A stretch of 64,000 bases of DNA from NCBI RefSeq assembly GCF_004125825.1, contig NZ_QQWI01000003.1:124001-188000 (forward strand), written 5' to 3'. This document shows positions 44,250-53,124 of the stretch, piece by piece. Made by a program: the position numbers and the translations under genes. The stretch is from Fusibacter sp. A1. Its GTDB lineage: Bacteria; Bacillota; Clostridia; Peptostreptococcales; Acidaminobacteraceae. Under the pieces are notes generated by a model. The model saw only the letters and a list, made by a program, of their open reading frames with translations. It was not told the DNA's origin and did not search any database. Every line of letters begins with the position of its first letter. Within the stretch, counting starts at the first letter, position 1.

Positions 44250-44469
44250 ATTGTTCACCTGTCCTAATCTAACTTTAAAATCCATTTGTTTCTATATACA
44301 TCATACCCAACCCCACAAGCCAAAACAAGAAATAAAAAAGCGCGTCGACCCCGTAATTAAAGATTGCATCCTCCTTCACACGGCCTTGTCAACAAACTTT
44401 TACCAATGCCTCAAGTGTTAAGTTCACTAATCTTTGTTATAATAAGGTAACTCGACAGGAGGAACCGCC

Positions 44470-45663
44470 ATGACGCATTTAATCGCAGCGACGCTCAAGC
44501 GACAACTGAAATGGAAAAATACAATCATCATCCAGCTAGCACTCATTCTACTGACCCTGTTTATGCAGTTTTTGTTTTCTGGCTATGAGACCACACTTGT
44601 CAGTTCCGAGCAAATAAGGTTCGGTGTCGCAAGTGAGGACACGCATCCGGCTGCGACACTTCTGATCAACAGCTTTGCCACCAATGAGAATTTCACGTCG
44701 CTCTTTACCGTAGTGATCGATGAAAAGGACAGCGTCATCGATCAGTTCAATCGGGGAACGCTTGATGCATACATCATCATACCGGAAGGTTTTTCCTATG
44801 GCCTGATGTACTACGAAAATAAGCCCCTCAGCATCTATACCCATGCGGACAATCCTGTGAAGAATCGTCTGCTAGAAGGCGTATTCAACAGCTACAGCGA
44901 ATATGTGACAGCAGTCGACCTGACTACCCTAAGCCTCTATAGGACGATGGACGATGCGGGGAGCACCGATGAAGCCAAGGTTAGCGCCAATGAGCAGTTT
45001 TCGGTCGAAATGATCACCGCTGCCATGGGAAGAGGGCGCCATTTCACCACCTCCACCCTTTCCTACTTGCCTAAGATCACAACGCTTCATTATATACTCC
45101 TTGCACTTCCCCTGAGTCTCATCGCATTTATGAGCATCGGATTTGGCCTATCGACGCTTGAAAGCAGACAGACCTCCACTTTTAAACGTCTGCTCACCAC
45201 AGGAACCTCGCCGCTATTTATCGTTATGGCAGAGATTATCGCACAGACACTGCAGCTTGTAGGCGTCCTATTGCCCGTTGTGCTGGCAGTCTATTATACA
45301 GCAGACTTAAGCTTTGCCGGATCGGCCTTTCTGGCCTTTATCCTGTGCAGCATGCTTTTTGTAAGCATTTGGCGCAGCGTCAGCTATATGTTCAAAGACG
45401 CTCAGTCCCTCAGTTTTCTTGCCACCATCGTGACAAGTCTCTTGGTTTTGGCGGGTGGAGGACTGATTCCCTTTGTGCTGCTGCCTCTGATGGTCAAAAA
45501 AATCGGCGTATTCAGTCCTATTTATCTGATCCTACGCCTCGCCATCACCGGTGTCGGCTCTTCCTTTGTCACACTTGGCATACTTATGTCCCTGTTTGCC
45601 TTGTTCGTATCGATCGAGGTGATTCTAATTAAGAACACCCCTGTCCTGGAGGTACTAAAATGA
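44470..45663 (+). CDS. ABC-2 type permease, no ATPase adjacent (first of pair)
   Basis: 397 residues: an N-terminal helix (about 17-37), an extracytoplasmic domain to about 200, and six C-terminal helices. FGVASEDTHPAATLLINSF and GTLDAYIIIPEGFSYGL mirror YhgE/ABC-2 domains, and LESRQTSTFKRLLTTGTSP is the cytoplasmic coupling stretch. AGGAGG precedes the ATG. A TATAAT lies 25 bases upstream. It overlaps the next permease by four bases. An ATPase must come from elsewhere if the pair is functional. Confidence 0.82.
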   Translation: MTHLIAATLKRQLKWKNTIIIQLALILLTLFMQFLFSGYETTLVSSEQIRFGVASEDTHPAATLLINSFATNENFTSLFTVVIDEKDSVIDQFNRGTLDAYIIIPEGFSYGLMYYENKPLSIYTHADNPVKNRLLEGVFNSYSEYVTAVDLTTLSLYRTMDDAGSTDEAKVSANEQFSVEMITAAMGRGRHFTTSTLSYLPKITTLHYILLALPLSLIAFMSIGFGLSTLESRQTSTFKRLLTTGTSPLFIVMAEIIAQTLQLVGVLLPVVLAVYYTADLSFAGSAFLAFILCSMLFVSIWRSVSYMFKDAQSLSFLATIVTSLLVLAGGGLIPFVLLPLMVKKIGVFSPIYLILRLAITGVGSSFVTLGILMSLFALFVSIEVILIKNTPVLEVLK

Positions 45664-46829
45664 GCCCTTTCAAATTGCAGGTGACACAGTTGTTAAGAGC
45701 AAAGGGATTTCTGGTGGTTTATGTCCTTTCGCTCCTACTTCTTTTCATAAGTCTTAGGGGCTGGCTACCCTTTAGTACCGTTCAGATGGAGCTTTCTATT
45801 GCGGTGATCGATAACGACGAGTCGCAAGACAGCCGTACCTTCATCGACTTGCTAGAAGAAAACACACTTGTCCGACCGATTCTCACATCAGAGGCAGACG
45901 CGGTCAAACTGCTGAAGCGTGAAGTCATAGAAGCATACCTTGTGATTCCAAAGGATTACTTCAAGCCATTCGGCAGACAACAGCTCTCGCTAAACTACTT
46001 GACCTACAATGCCGTAGCTCCAGTCCTTGTCGACGTGATCGCCCAGGACCTAATGCCCTTCATCGCAAAGTCGAGGCTAATACGCGCCACCACAACCTAT
46101 CTGGACGATTCCTGGACAGAAACAGCGCTTGAGTATTACACCCTTTATGAAGAGGATAGCTCTTTTTCACTGACAACCCAGCTAGTGCTAGTGGATACGT
46201 GGCTTGGTATCAAGGGAGATATCAATCAAAAGAAAATCAATTATGCCCGCAGCCTTATCGGCTACGGTTTGACCCTGATCATCTTGCTGCTTGTTCTGAC
46301 ACTTTCTGGTAGCGGACTCACAGACTACGGCTTGCAGCCGAGAACAGGCACCATATTCGGACTCAACCGCTCCCTCTTCATTAGCCGTAGGGTCGTCCAC
46401 TACACCTTGGTCCTACTGCCTTGGTTTTTCATACTCAACAGCATCGCCGGTCAGATCGGACTGACCTTAAACGCGGCGCTTGCGATTCTTGTGATGGGGG
46501 TTCTTGTGATTGTACTTTACTACGAACTGCTCAGTCTTTTTCAGCTAAAGTTCCAAAGGCACATCTATGCTCAGCTGATCACCATCAGCCTGGTACTCAT
46601 ACCGGCGCTATTGGGAGGAGCCTTTTTCTCCATCGACCTCTTGTCCGGCCCCATACTCGAATTAGTCGGGTGGCTCCCCTTTTATCATATCACCCAGGTG
46701 TTTTACGAATGCCTCACCTCCGGTGGGCTTTCAGCGCAACATCGGTTGTTAATCGGTTGCTATGTGCTTGTGATCGGGCTTATCATGAGCTATAATTACA
46801 AAAAAACAAGCACAAGGATTAGTGTCTGA
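45660..46829 (+). CDS. ABC-2 type permease, no ATPase adjacent (second of pair)
   Basis: 389 residues with the same plan as the preceding gene: helix near residue 20, external domain with VIDNDESQDSRTFIDLLEEN and REVIEAYLVIPKDYFKP, then six helices. The start overlaps the upstream stop (ATGA). The two probably form a heterodimeric membrane part. Substrate unknown. Confidence 0.82.
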   Translation: MSPFKLQVTQLLRAKGFLVVYVLSLLLLFISLRGWLPFSTVQMELSIAVIDNDESQDSRTFIDLLEENTLVRPILTSEADAVKLLKREVIEAYLVIPKDYFKPFGRQQLSLNYLTYNAVAPVLVDVIAQDLMPFIAKSRLIRATTTYLDDSWTETALEYYTLYEEDSSFSLTTQLVLVDTWLGIKGDINQKKINYARSLIGYGLTLIILLLVLTLSGSGLTDYGLQPRTGTIFGLNRSLFISRRVVHYTLVLLPWFFILNSIAGQIGLTLNAALAILVMGVLVIVLYYELLSLFQLKFQRHIYAQLITISLVLIPALLGGAFFSIDLLSGPILELVGWLPFYHITQVFYECLTSGGLSAQHRLLIGCYVLVIGLIMSYNYKKTSTRISV

Positions 46830-46863
46830 CATATTACAATTTGATGAACTTAATTGTTAATCA

Positions 46864-46892
46864 TTGTAAATGCGGCCTATCCACAGTAAAAT
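46864..46892 (+). promoter_or_regulatory. Promoter of the 46950 lipoprotein gene
   Basis: TTGTAA (46864-46869) and TAAAAT (46887-46892) are separated by 17 bases. Confidence 0.6.
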
Positions 46893-46924
46893 AAGGCGTA
46901 AGTACCTAGTCTGTCTATAACAAA

Positions 46925-46952
46925 AGGAGGATGGCTTCGGCCTACTATTATG
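46925..46952 (+). promoter_or_regulatory. Ribosome binding site with a UUCG hairpin in the spacer
   Basis: AAGGAGG (46924-46930) is 19 bases from the ATG at 46950, too far for normal initiation. The spacer holds GGCTTCGGCC (46933-46942), which folds as a GGC/GCC stem with a UUCG tetraloop. Folding it out leaves a nine-base effective spacing. An ATG directly after AGGAGG opens a 28-codon frame that would be too close to the site. Confidence 0.6.
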
Positions 46953-47966
46953 AAAAAACTTTTATCTTTAACACTTGCACTTTTGTTAGTGCTTTCATTT
47001 GCAAGCGGTTGTGCTAAAAAAGAATCGGCAAGGGACCTCTTGACTCAAACCTTTGAGCAAAGTGCCAATCTGACTTCTTCTCGCGCACTTATGGACCTTA
47101 CCATGAACGTCGATGCGTCAGAGGACTTCTTGGCTCAAGATCCAGCAGTACCTACTTATATCGATATGATCAACGCAGGCAAGCTGACGCTTGACATCGC
47201 TTCCGATTCTATAAAAGGCAACATGAACGGAACGGTATCTGTAGAGTCCAATGGAATGGCGTTTAAATTTGACCTCTACATGAAAGACTTTGAAAGCATG
47301 ATTATCAAAACTCCATTCTTAGATGAGTATCTCACTCTAGATACCTCGGCATCGATGGAACTTTCAAAGGATACTGAAAAACTCAAGTCCCTTAATACGG
47401 ATATGACATCGATCTTCTTAAACGCAGTCAAGGATGAGAATCTGACTGTGGAATACGGCGTGGACTTTGAAGGCATGGACGGCAGCACAAAACTTGATTA
47501 TGTGACAATGTCATTCGACCAAGACTCCTTCCTAGCGCTTATCAAAGAGTTGATTCCAGCGATTTATGGCAACGAAAGCATTCAGGAAACCATGAAGAAA
47601 AGTATCATCGCTCAGAATGAGACCTACGGAATAGAACTTTCAGACGAAGAGATCGAAGCGCAAATCGCAATGCTTACAGAAGGCTTCCCTCAAATGCTCG
47701 ACGAATTGGACGATACCATCAGCTTCGACTCATTGGTCGTTAAAATGGGTATCGACTCGGATTACAACACAAGAGTGATGGATATGACGATGGGTATGAC
47801 AGTCAAAGAGCTTGACTCGCAAGTCAGTATGACCATGAACATGAACACAGAAGCCTATGCGTTCAACCAACCTGTTGAACCTCATACCATCGTAATCACA
47901 GAAGAAAACAGCATCTCATTTGAAGACTTCATCATGCAGATGATGTTTGGCGGAATGGGAATGTAA
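46950..47966 (+). CDS. Lipoprotein of unknown function
   Basis: 338 residues. The signal peptide ends in FASGC, a lipobox. The mature part is acidic, rich in Met and Asp, with alternating strands and a helix bundle near residues 200-240; it resembles LppX/LolA-like or DUF6612-type lipoproteins in style but no firm family is recognised. It has its own promoter and terminator. It may be an extracytoplasmic binding protein for the preceding permeases, by position only. Confidence 0.72.
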   Translation: MKKLLSLTLALLLVLSFASGCAKKESARDLLTQTFEQSANLTSSRALMDLTMNVDASEDFLAQDPAVPTYIDMINAGKLTLDIASDSIKGNMNGTVSVESNGMAFKFDLYMKDFESMIIKTPFLDEYLTLDTSASMELSKDTEKLKSLNTDMTSIFLNAVKDENLTVEYGVDFEGMDGSTKLDYVTMSFDQDSFLALIKELIPAIYGNESIQETMKKSIIAQNETYGIELSDEEIEAQIAMLTEGFPQMLDELDDTISFDSLVVKMGIDSDYNTRVMDMTMGMTVKELDSQVSMTMNMNTEAYAFNQPVEPHTIVITEENSISFEDFIMQMMFGGMGM

Positions 47967-47976
47967 TAGAACTACT

Positions 47977-48004
47977 AAAAAAGCAGCCGTCGGCTGCTTT
48001 TTTT
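47977..48004. terminator. Bidirectional terminator between lipoprotein and yjjI
   Basis: AAAGCAGCCG pairs with CGGCTGCTTT around a single T, followed by more T residues on the plus strand and an A run on the other side. Confidence 0.88.
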
Positions 48005-48037
48005 ATGCTTTTATCCTATATACGGTGCTTGCGGCGC

Positions 48038-49513
48038 CTACAGTTCTCTTTTCTTTCTTTCAAGCACCTTCTGATTGTCCACGGCTCCCTTGCCGAGAAC
48101 GACAGCATCATTGAGCACCTGCTCGCCTCTGCGTAGCTTTTCGATATCCGACTTCTTCACAAGATAGCCTGTGATTCTTACCACATCGGCATTGTCCTCA
48201 TAAAGCGAGAAGTATCTCAGACCCGATTTGAAAGCGCCTCTGATGATATCCACAATCGCCATTGGATTTCTTCGCACCGTTTCGTCGAATCTGAAAATAT
48301 CGCCGATTCCCGAAGGGAAATGGCTGTGGTAAGGTGCGGACTTTAGAATATGGTCGTGGATGGCCGGCTCGTCATGGATAGGAATTCTGCATCCCGGGCT
48401 TACACCTTCGTCCGTATCAAGTCCGACCTGCGCATGCAGGACATATCTTGAATCGGTCGCGTACAGCATCTCGTTCTTATGTCTGTTCACTAAGCTTTCA
48501 AGGGTTTCGATCACACGCTTGCCAAAGGCCTCAGACACGTCATCGTGTCCGAACTTGAACTCATCATGGACCGTGTTCACAGCGTCTGCAAGTCCTACGA
48601 TACCAAACATGGCAGTGAACTTTTTAATATCGATAAAGCCTTCTTTTACTAAAAAATGAGTCGAGAAGAAATCCGTGTCATTCAGTAGGAAGGAAACCCT
48701 CTGATCCATATAGTCAAGCATCAAGGGCACCGCCGTCTCAAGCCTGACGATAAAGGATTCTTCCGAATCGCCCTTTTGTGCAAGTTTTGCAAGATTCATT
48801 CTCACAAGCGTATAGCTCCCGCCACCGATAGGTAGTCCGTTATAGCAGCTGACGATACCGTATTCATTTGGCTCAAAATCCGATCTGAACATCGCATCGT
48901 TGGCAAAAGAAGGTTTCGCTACCTTTAGGGACGTCTGAATCGCTTCCAGTAAAAAATCATCGGTCGTATGTTCATTCACCTTTACCGTGATATTCGGAAT
49001 CGCATTTTCAAGCTCACGCTCCGCTTTAAGAATCATACGTGCGACCTTGGTATCCTTACCGCTCAAGTTCGCATGGCAGAAGGAATCTGTTATCGTGCGG
49101 TCGATATGGATCAAAAACATCTTGATCTGTTCGAAAGTCCCATCGTCAGCCGCTGTGACAAAGGGCTCCAAAAGCGTATCCAGTTCTCCGATATAGACAG
49201 GAAGCGTAGTTATCGAAGGAACGTGTTTGTACATGATAAGCAGGGCATGAATCGCCTCCTGCAAAGTAGTCGGCGCGCAAAGCCTTAAAAAGTCACAACC
49301 CTGATCCATCAGTCTCGTGTAATCCGGAACAATATAACGTGGACGATACGGTGCGTTTCCCTCGAACATATCTGAAATCACCTCACGCTCAAACCACTCC
49401 CTCGCTTCAGGCGCAATCGCTATGGGCTCGACACTGTTCTCAGCAAACCTAGCAAGCGCAATCACCTTCTGTTCATAAGTCAATGTCCTATCTTTAAGAA
49501 TATCAAGTACCAT
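48038..49513 (-). CDS. yjjI: YjjI-family glycyl radical enzyme
   Basis: 491 residues. VVRITGYLV near the C-terminus is the glycyl-radical motif (R-x-T-G-Y), and VSCYNGLPIGGGSY holds the likely active-site Cys. The protein is shorter than pyruvate formate-lyase and matches the DUF3029/YjjI group, whose substrate is not established. It needs a radical-SAM activase, presumably the one at 43542-44249. AGGAG lies seven bases before the ATG. Its upstream region contains an inverted heptad-repeat element. Confidence 0.88.
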   Translation of the reverse strand: MVLDILKDRTLTYEQKVIALARFAENSVEPIAIAPEAREWFEREVISDMFEGNAPYRPRYIVPDYTRLMDQGCDFLRLCAPTTLQEAIHALLIMYKHVPSITTLPVYIGELDTLLEPFVTAADDGTFEQIKMFLIHIDRTITDSFCHANLSGKDTKVARMILKAERELENAIPNITVKVNEHTTDDFLLEAIQTSLKVAKPSFANDAMFRSDFEPNEYGIVSCYNGLPIGGGSYTLVRMNLAKLAQKGDSEESFIVRLETAVPLMLDYMDQRVSFLLNDTDFFSTHFLVKEGFIDIKKFTAMFGIVGLADAVNTVHDEFKFGHDDVSEAFGKRVIETLESLVNRHKNEMLYATDSRYVLHAQVGLDTDEGVSPGCRIPIHDEPAIHDHILKSAPYHSHFPSGIGDIFRFDETVRRNPMAIVDIIRGAFKSGLRYFSLYEDNADVVRITGYLVKKSDIEKLRRGEQVLNDAVVLGKGAVDNQKVLERKKREL

Positions 49514-49549
49514 GAAATCACTCCTTTTTGCCTTTTGTGATTATCGTGC

Positions 49550-49657
49550 TGTAGAATGTAGTATGTAGTATGTAGAAACCTTTGAAGCTTTGCTTCGCAG
49601 GAAATGCCCGCGCACCGAAGCGCAAGGGTTTCCACATTCCGCATTCCACATTCATCA
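49550..49657. repeat. Inverted repeat built from 7-bp units (BIME/MITE-like)
   Basis: The left arm (49550-49580) is four heptads TGTAGAA, TGTAGTA, TGTAGTA, TGTAGAA followed by ACC. The right arm (49627-49657), read on the minus strand, is TGATGAA, TGTGGAA, TGCGGAA, TGTGGAA then ACC. The 46-bp centre contains the hairpin GAAGC-TTT-GCTTC (49584-49596). It is non-coding. Confidence 0.8.
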
Positions 49658-49770
49658 TCTAATCCCATTATACCCCCTTTCCAACAAAAACTCATTATAA
49701 CTTTGTAACAATAACAACTTGTTAGCAAAAGCCAAGTGTTGGGTATCACTTTTAAAAAGGAGGATTCACA

Positions 49771-50043
49771 GTGATCAGACATAACAGCGAACAACTAAAA
49801 TTCGAAGCAGTCCTTGAGGGCTACGAAGCCGAACTGACTTATCAAAAGCAGGGATCGATCCTTGTCTTTGACCACACCCATGTTCCAGCCGAACTACGCG
49901 GCAAAGGTATCGCAAAGCAGCTTGTCGAATTCGGCATAGCCTATGCTCGAGAAAACGGATACAAGATCAAACCCAAATGCACTTATGTGATCGGCTATTT
50001 TGAAAAACAAAGCGCAGCGCTTGAGGATGTCGTCGCGCACTGA
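49771..50043 (+). CDS. YjdJ-type small GNAT acetyltransferase
   Basis: 90 residues: AELTYQKQGSILVFDHTHVP, then AELRGKGIAKQLVEFGIAYA (the acetyl-CoA loop) and KPKCTYVIGYFEK. This is the minimal GNAT fold of the YjdJ/NATD1 group. GTG 49771 follows AGGAGG. Substrate unknown. Ends at a bidirectional terminator. Confidence 0.88.
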   Translation: MIRHNSEQLKFEAVLEGYEAELTYQKQGSILVFDHTHVPAELRGKGIAKQLVEFGIAYARENGYKIKPKCTYVIGYFEKQSAALEDVVAH

Positions 50044-50050
50044 TCCTAAT

Positions 50051-50085
50051 AAAAAAAGGAAGACAAGTCGATTGTCTTCCTTTTT
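50051..50085. terminator. Bidirectional terminator
   Basis: AAAGGAAGACAA and TTGTCTTCCTTT form a 12-bp stem with A and T runs on its flanks, between the GNAT gene and the convergent rhodanese gene. Confidence 0.88.
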
Positions 50086-50100
50086 ACTTTATCGCACAAT

Positions 50101-50553
50101 TCACTTTTCAATATCATACGGCCAGGAGATGATTCCGCCTAAATCGAATACGTTTTCATATCCGAGGTCGATCAACTCATATGCGGCCCTCTTGCTTCTG
50201 TTTCCCGATCTGCAATAAACGATGATTGTCGCTGACTTGTCAGGCGCGATGGCCTCGATGCCGCTAGCGATCTCATCCACTGGAAGTAGAACGCTTAAAG
50301 GTATATGCCCTGTCACGTATTCTTCTTTTGTCCTGACATCGATTAAAAGCGCTCCATCGTCCATTAGACTAAGCGCCTCATCCGGTGTCGCAATCCGGTA
50401 GCTATCCACTTGATCCACCTGTCCATCCATTTTCGTATCAGATTCCGTTTCAACCGTTTGCTCTGTGGCAGGCGCCTTTGGCGACTGAAAAACCAACACC
50501 AGTCCTACAATGGCAGCAATCACAATAATAATGCCTATACCTATTCTCTTCAT
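50101..50553 (-). CDS. Membrane-anchored rhodanese-domain protein
   Basis: 150 residues: an N-terminal signal anchor (about 4-22), a linker, and a rhodanese domain with ALLIDVRTKEEYVTGHIP and the catalytic Cys in VYCRSGNRSKRAAYEL. It should act outside the membrane in sulfur or thiol chemistry. AGGAG precedes the ATG. It lies 12 bases after the M42 peptidase gene and is likely cotranscribed with it. Confidence 0.9.
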   Translation of the reverse strand: MKRIGIGIIIVIAAIVGLVLVFQSPKAPATEQTVETESDTKMDGQVDQVDSYRIATPDEALSLMDDGALLIDVRTKEEYVTGHIPLSVLLPVDEIASGIEAIAPDKSATIIVYCRSGNRSKRAAYELIDLGYENVFDLGGIISWPYDIEK

Positions 50554-50565
50554 CCAACCACACTC

Positions 50566-51627
50566 CTAAAAATCAAGGCCATTCGCCTTTACATATTCAA
50601 TAACAGCGATGGCAAGCTCTCTGGCGGCCTCGTAGTCGTGGTATTTCGCGATACCGTAATGGGCATGCACATACCTCACAGGCACACCGAGTACGATGCA
50701 CGGGATTCCCTTGCCTTTGATATGGTAGGTGGCTCCGTTCGTACCTCCACCACGTCTTACCGTCTCTTGATAAGGTATACCCTTTTCTTTTGCCAGTCTA
50801 ACAGCAAGTCGCGTAAGTCCCGGGTGAGAAATCATCGTCCTATCAGCGATTCTGATCTGAACACCTTTTCCGATCGCGCCCTGTGCCTCACCCCTAGAAG
50901 TAAAGGTATCGTCAGCTGGTGAGCCTTCGAATACGATACAAAGGTCGGCATTCACTACATTACCGACAACCTCTGCGCCTCTTCCACCGACTTCTTCCTG
51001 TACCGACAAGGATCCGATTATGTGGCGGTGCCCCTTAGCGGTGCACTCGTTAAGCGTTTCCACGACAAGGCTGCATCCCAAACGGTTGTCAAAGGCCTTA
51101 CCGATCATCGTTTGAGTCATCTGCTGGTACTCAAAAGCCACATCAGGCACAAGGGCAAGTCCGATCCTTATTCCAAGTCCGACCACCTCTTCTTTTGAAG
51201 AAACGCCCACATCCACCAGTAGGTCTTCGATCGCAACCGGTTTGTTACGCTCTGAATCGCTTAGAAAGTGCACGGGTTTTGAAGCCACAATCCCTTTGAT
51301 TACAACACCGTCATCTGTGACAAGCCTCATCTTCTGTGAAAGCAGATTCTTGATGTCCCATCCGCCGATATTGATGACGCGCAGTAAGCCGCTATCCGTA
51401 ATCGACTGAACCAAAAGTCCGAGTTCGTCCAGATGCCCGTCGATAAGCACAGTAGGTGATTTTTCATCTTTTTCCTTAGGCACAAGATAGCAGTTGTTCA
51501 TCTTGTCGACCGTCACATCGATAGAGTCATTCACAAATTTTAGTGCAGTCTGAACGGCATCGTTTTCAAAACCCGAGATACCATTCGCATTGGACATCGC
51601 TTCGATAAGTGCAAGAGCTTTCATCAT
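50566..51627 (-). CDS. M42 family metallopeptidase
   Basis: 353 residues with the M42 zinc ligands and catalytic residues in LIDGHLDELGLLVQ, DNRLGCSLVVETL, SVQEEVGGRGAEV and a closing KYHDYEAARELA. These cytoplasmic aminopeptidases act on short peptides. ATG 51627 follows AAGGGG at six bases. It is preceded by a MATE pump gene on the same strand. Confidence 0.93.
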   Translation of the reverse strand: MMKALALIEAMSNANGISGFENDAVQTALKFVNDSIDVTVDKMNNCYLVPKEKDEKSPTVLIDGHLDELGLLVQSITDSGLLRVINIGGWDIKNLLSQKMRLVTDDGVVIKGIVASKPVHFLSDSERNKPVAIEDLLVDVGVSSKEEVVGLGIRIGLALVPDVAFEYQQMTQTMIGKAFDNRLGCSLVVETLNECTAKGHRHIIGSLSVQEEVGGRGAEVVGNVVNADLCIVFEGSPADDTFTSRGEAQGAIGKGVQIRIADRTMISHPGLTRLAVRLAKEKGIPYQETVRRGGGTNGATYHIKGKGIPCIVLGVPVRYVHAHYGIAKYHDYEAARELAIAVIEYVKANGLDF

Positions 51628-51654
51628 AACTACCCCTTTCAAGAGATCAAACGG

Positions 51655-53034
51655 CTACGCCAACCTTTCCACTACTTGTTTCGTGCTGAATTCCTTATTG
51701 GTTTTTAACATCCATACAAACCAGACAAATACGATGACGCCTTTGAAAACACTGCTTATGGAGATGCTCCACCAGACCCCGTTCAGTCCAAGCAGGGTTT
51801 CTGAAGATAAAATGTAGGCAAAAGGTACCCTAAGCCCTGTAAATACAATACTCACAATCGAAGGCGGAAACGTCTTTCCAAGACCGTTGAAAGCACCTGC
51901 TGTCGCAATCTCGATACTCATGAACAACTGCGAGACCCCAAGTATCCGCAAGTACACCGCCCCAAAAGGAATGACATCGGGGTCCGGTATAAATAAGGAG
52001 AACAAGGGTTCTGCAAACACGATTAGGCCAAAACTGGCTGCAAAACCAAGTACGACCATGATCTTGAATGCTTCCCGGTAGCCCTCTTTGATTCTGTCGT
52101 AGGCCTTGGCGCCGTAGTTTTGACCCACAAACGCGCTAAGCGCCGTACCGAATCCGCTTGCGGTCATCCACGAGATCGACTCGATCTGAGACCCGACCTT
52201 TTGAATGGCGATCGGCATGTCTCCAAAGTAAGACAGCCTTCTTGCGATGATCATCGCAAACAGAGTGAATGCGCCACTTTGCACCGCTACAGGAAGTCCC
52301 AGCTTGATAATTTTTGAAATCACATTCCAAAGAGGAACCCTAAAGAAGTGAAACTCTGAAAACGGAGATTTTGAAGATTCGATATGAAACACAAACAGCA
52401 CGGTCACCACTAGTTGAGAAAACACCGTGGCGATCGCCGCCCCGTTCACACCAAGCGCGGGTGCGCCGAACCACCCGAAAATAAGCACCGGGTCAAGGCA
52501 AATGTTCAGTACAAGTCCCGCCATATTGAACCAGAGCGGAACCTTGCTGTTGCCAGACCCGTTGTAGATTCCAGAAAAGACCATGTTGGTGAAGGATAAT
52601 GGAAATCCAAGCGCGACTATGCCTAAATATCCGACCGCCCACTGGTTGATCTGAACACTTGGGACTTCAAAAAAGTCGATCAGCGGTGTTTTCAGCACCT
52701 GAACAAATACCATATAGATAAAGGCGTTGAATACCGCAAACTGCAGCGCGCTTCTCGCATAGTCCCTTGCGCCGAGCTCATCTCGCGCACCTAAGGACTG
52801 CGCCACACCGACCTCCGCTCCCACCTGGGAAAGCCTGACAAGCGCCATCGAAAGCCACATATAAAAACCCGCAGTCCCGACAGCGGATACCGCATCGTAG
52901 CCTAACCTTCCGATCCAGACCATATCGAACATGTTATAGGCCATCTGTAAAAATGACGTCGTCATGATAGGAAGAGCCACCTGAACAATACTCTTTAGAA
53001 TTGGCCCCTTCGTTAAATCCTTACGCTTATCCAT
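51655..53034 (-). CDS. MATE family multidrug/sodium efflux protein
   Basis: 459 residues with twelve predicted helices in two repeats. KGPILKSIVQVALPIMTTSF and the internal repeat LGLPVAVQSGAFTLFAMIIARRL are typical of MATE transporters. ATG 53034 follows GAGG; the GTG at 53040 is less likely. Driven by Na+ or H+. Substrate unknown. Confidence 0.92.
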   Translation of the reverse strand: MDKRKDLTKGPILKSIVQVALPIMTTSFLQMAYNMFDMVWIGRLGYDAVSAVGTAGFYMWLSMALVRLSQVGAEVGVAQSLGARDELGARDYARSALQFAVFNAFIYMVFVQVLKTPLIDFFEVPSVQINQWAVGYLGIVALGFPLSFTNMVFSGIYNGSGNSKVPLWFNMAGLVLNICLDPVLIFGWFGAPALGVNGAAIATVFSQLVVTVLFVFHIESSKSPFSEFHFFRVPLWNVISKIIKLGLPVAVQSGAFTLFAMIIARRLSYFGDMPIAIQKVGSQIESISWMTASGFGTALSAFVGQNYGAKAYDRIKEGYREAFKIMVVLGFAASFGLIVFAEPLFSLFIPDPDVIPFGAVYLRILGVSQLFMSIEIATAGAFNGLGKTFPPSIVSIVFTGLRVPFAYILSSETLLGLNGVWWSISISSVFKGVIVFVWFVWMLKTNKEFSTKQVVERLA

Positions 53035-53124
53035 ATACACCTCAAAAGTTAACTATTTAGATTGTCGAAATAACTAGTAGTATTATATAACTTCTCAAGT
53101 CAATTTCATAGCTGAATTTGATTT

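Noticed and set aside
46931-47017. A 28-codon frame opening at the ATG right after AGGAGG before the 46950 lipoprotein
   Set aside because: The ATG is too close to the ribosome site for normal initiation and the frame has no recognisable content; it is kept only as an alternative explanation for the long spacer.
49480-49794. A 104-codon minus-strand frame across the yjjI upstream region
   Set aside because: It runs through the inverted heptad repeat and has no family resemblance.
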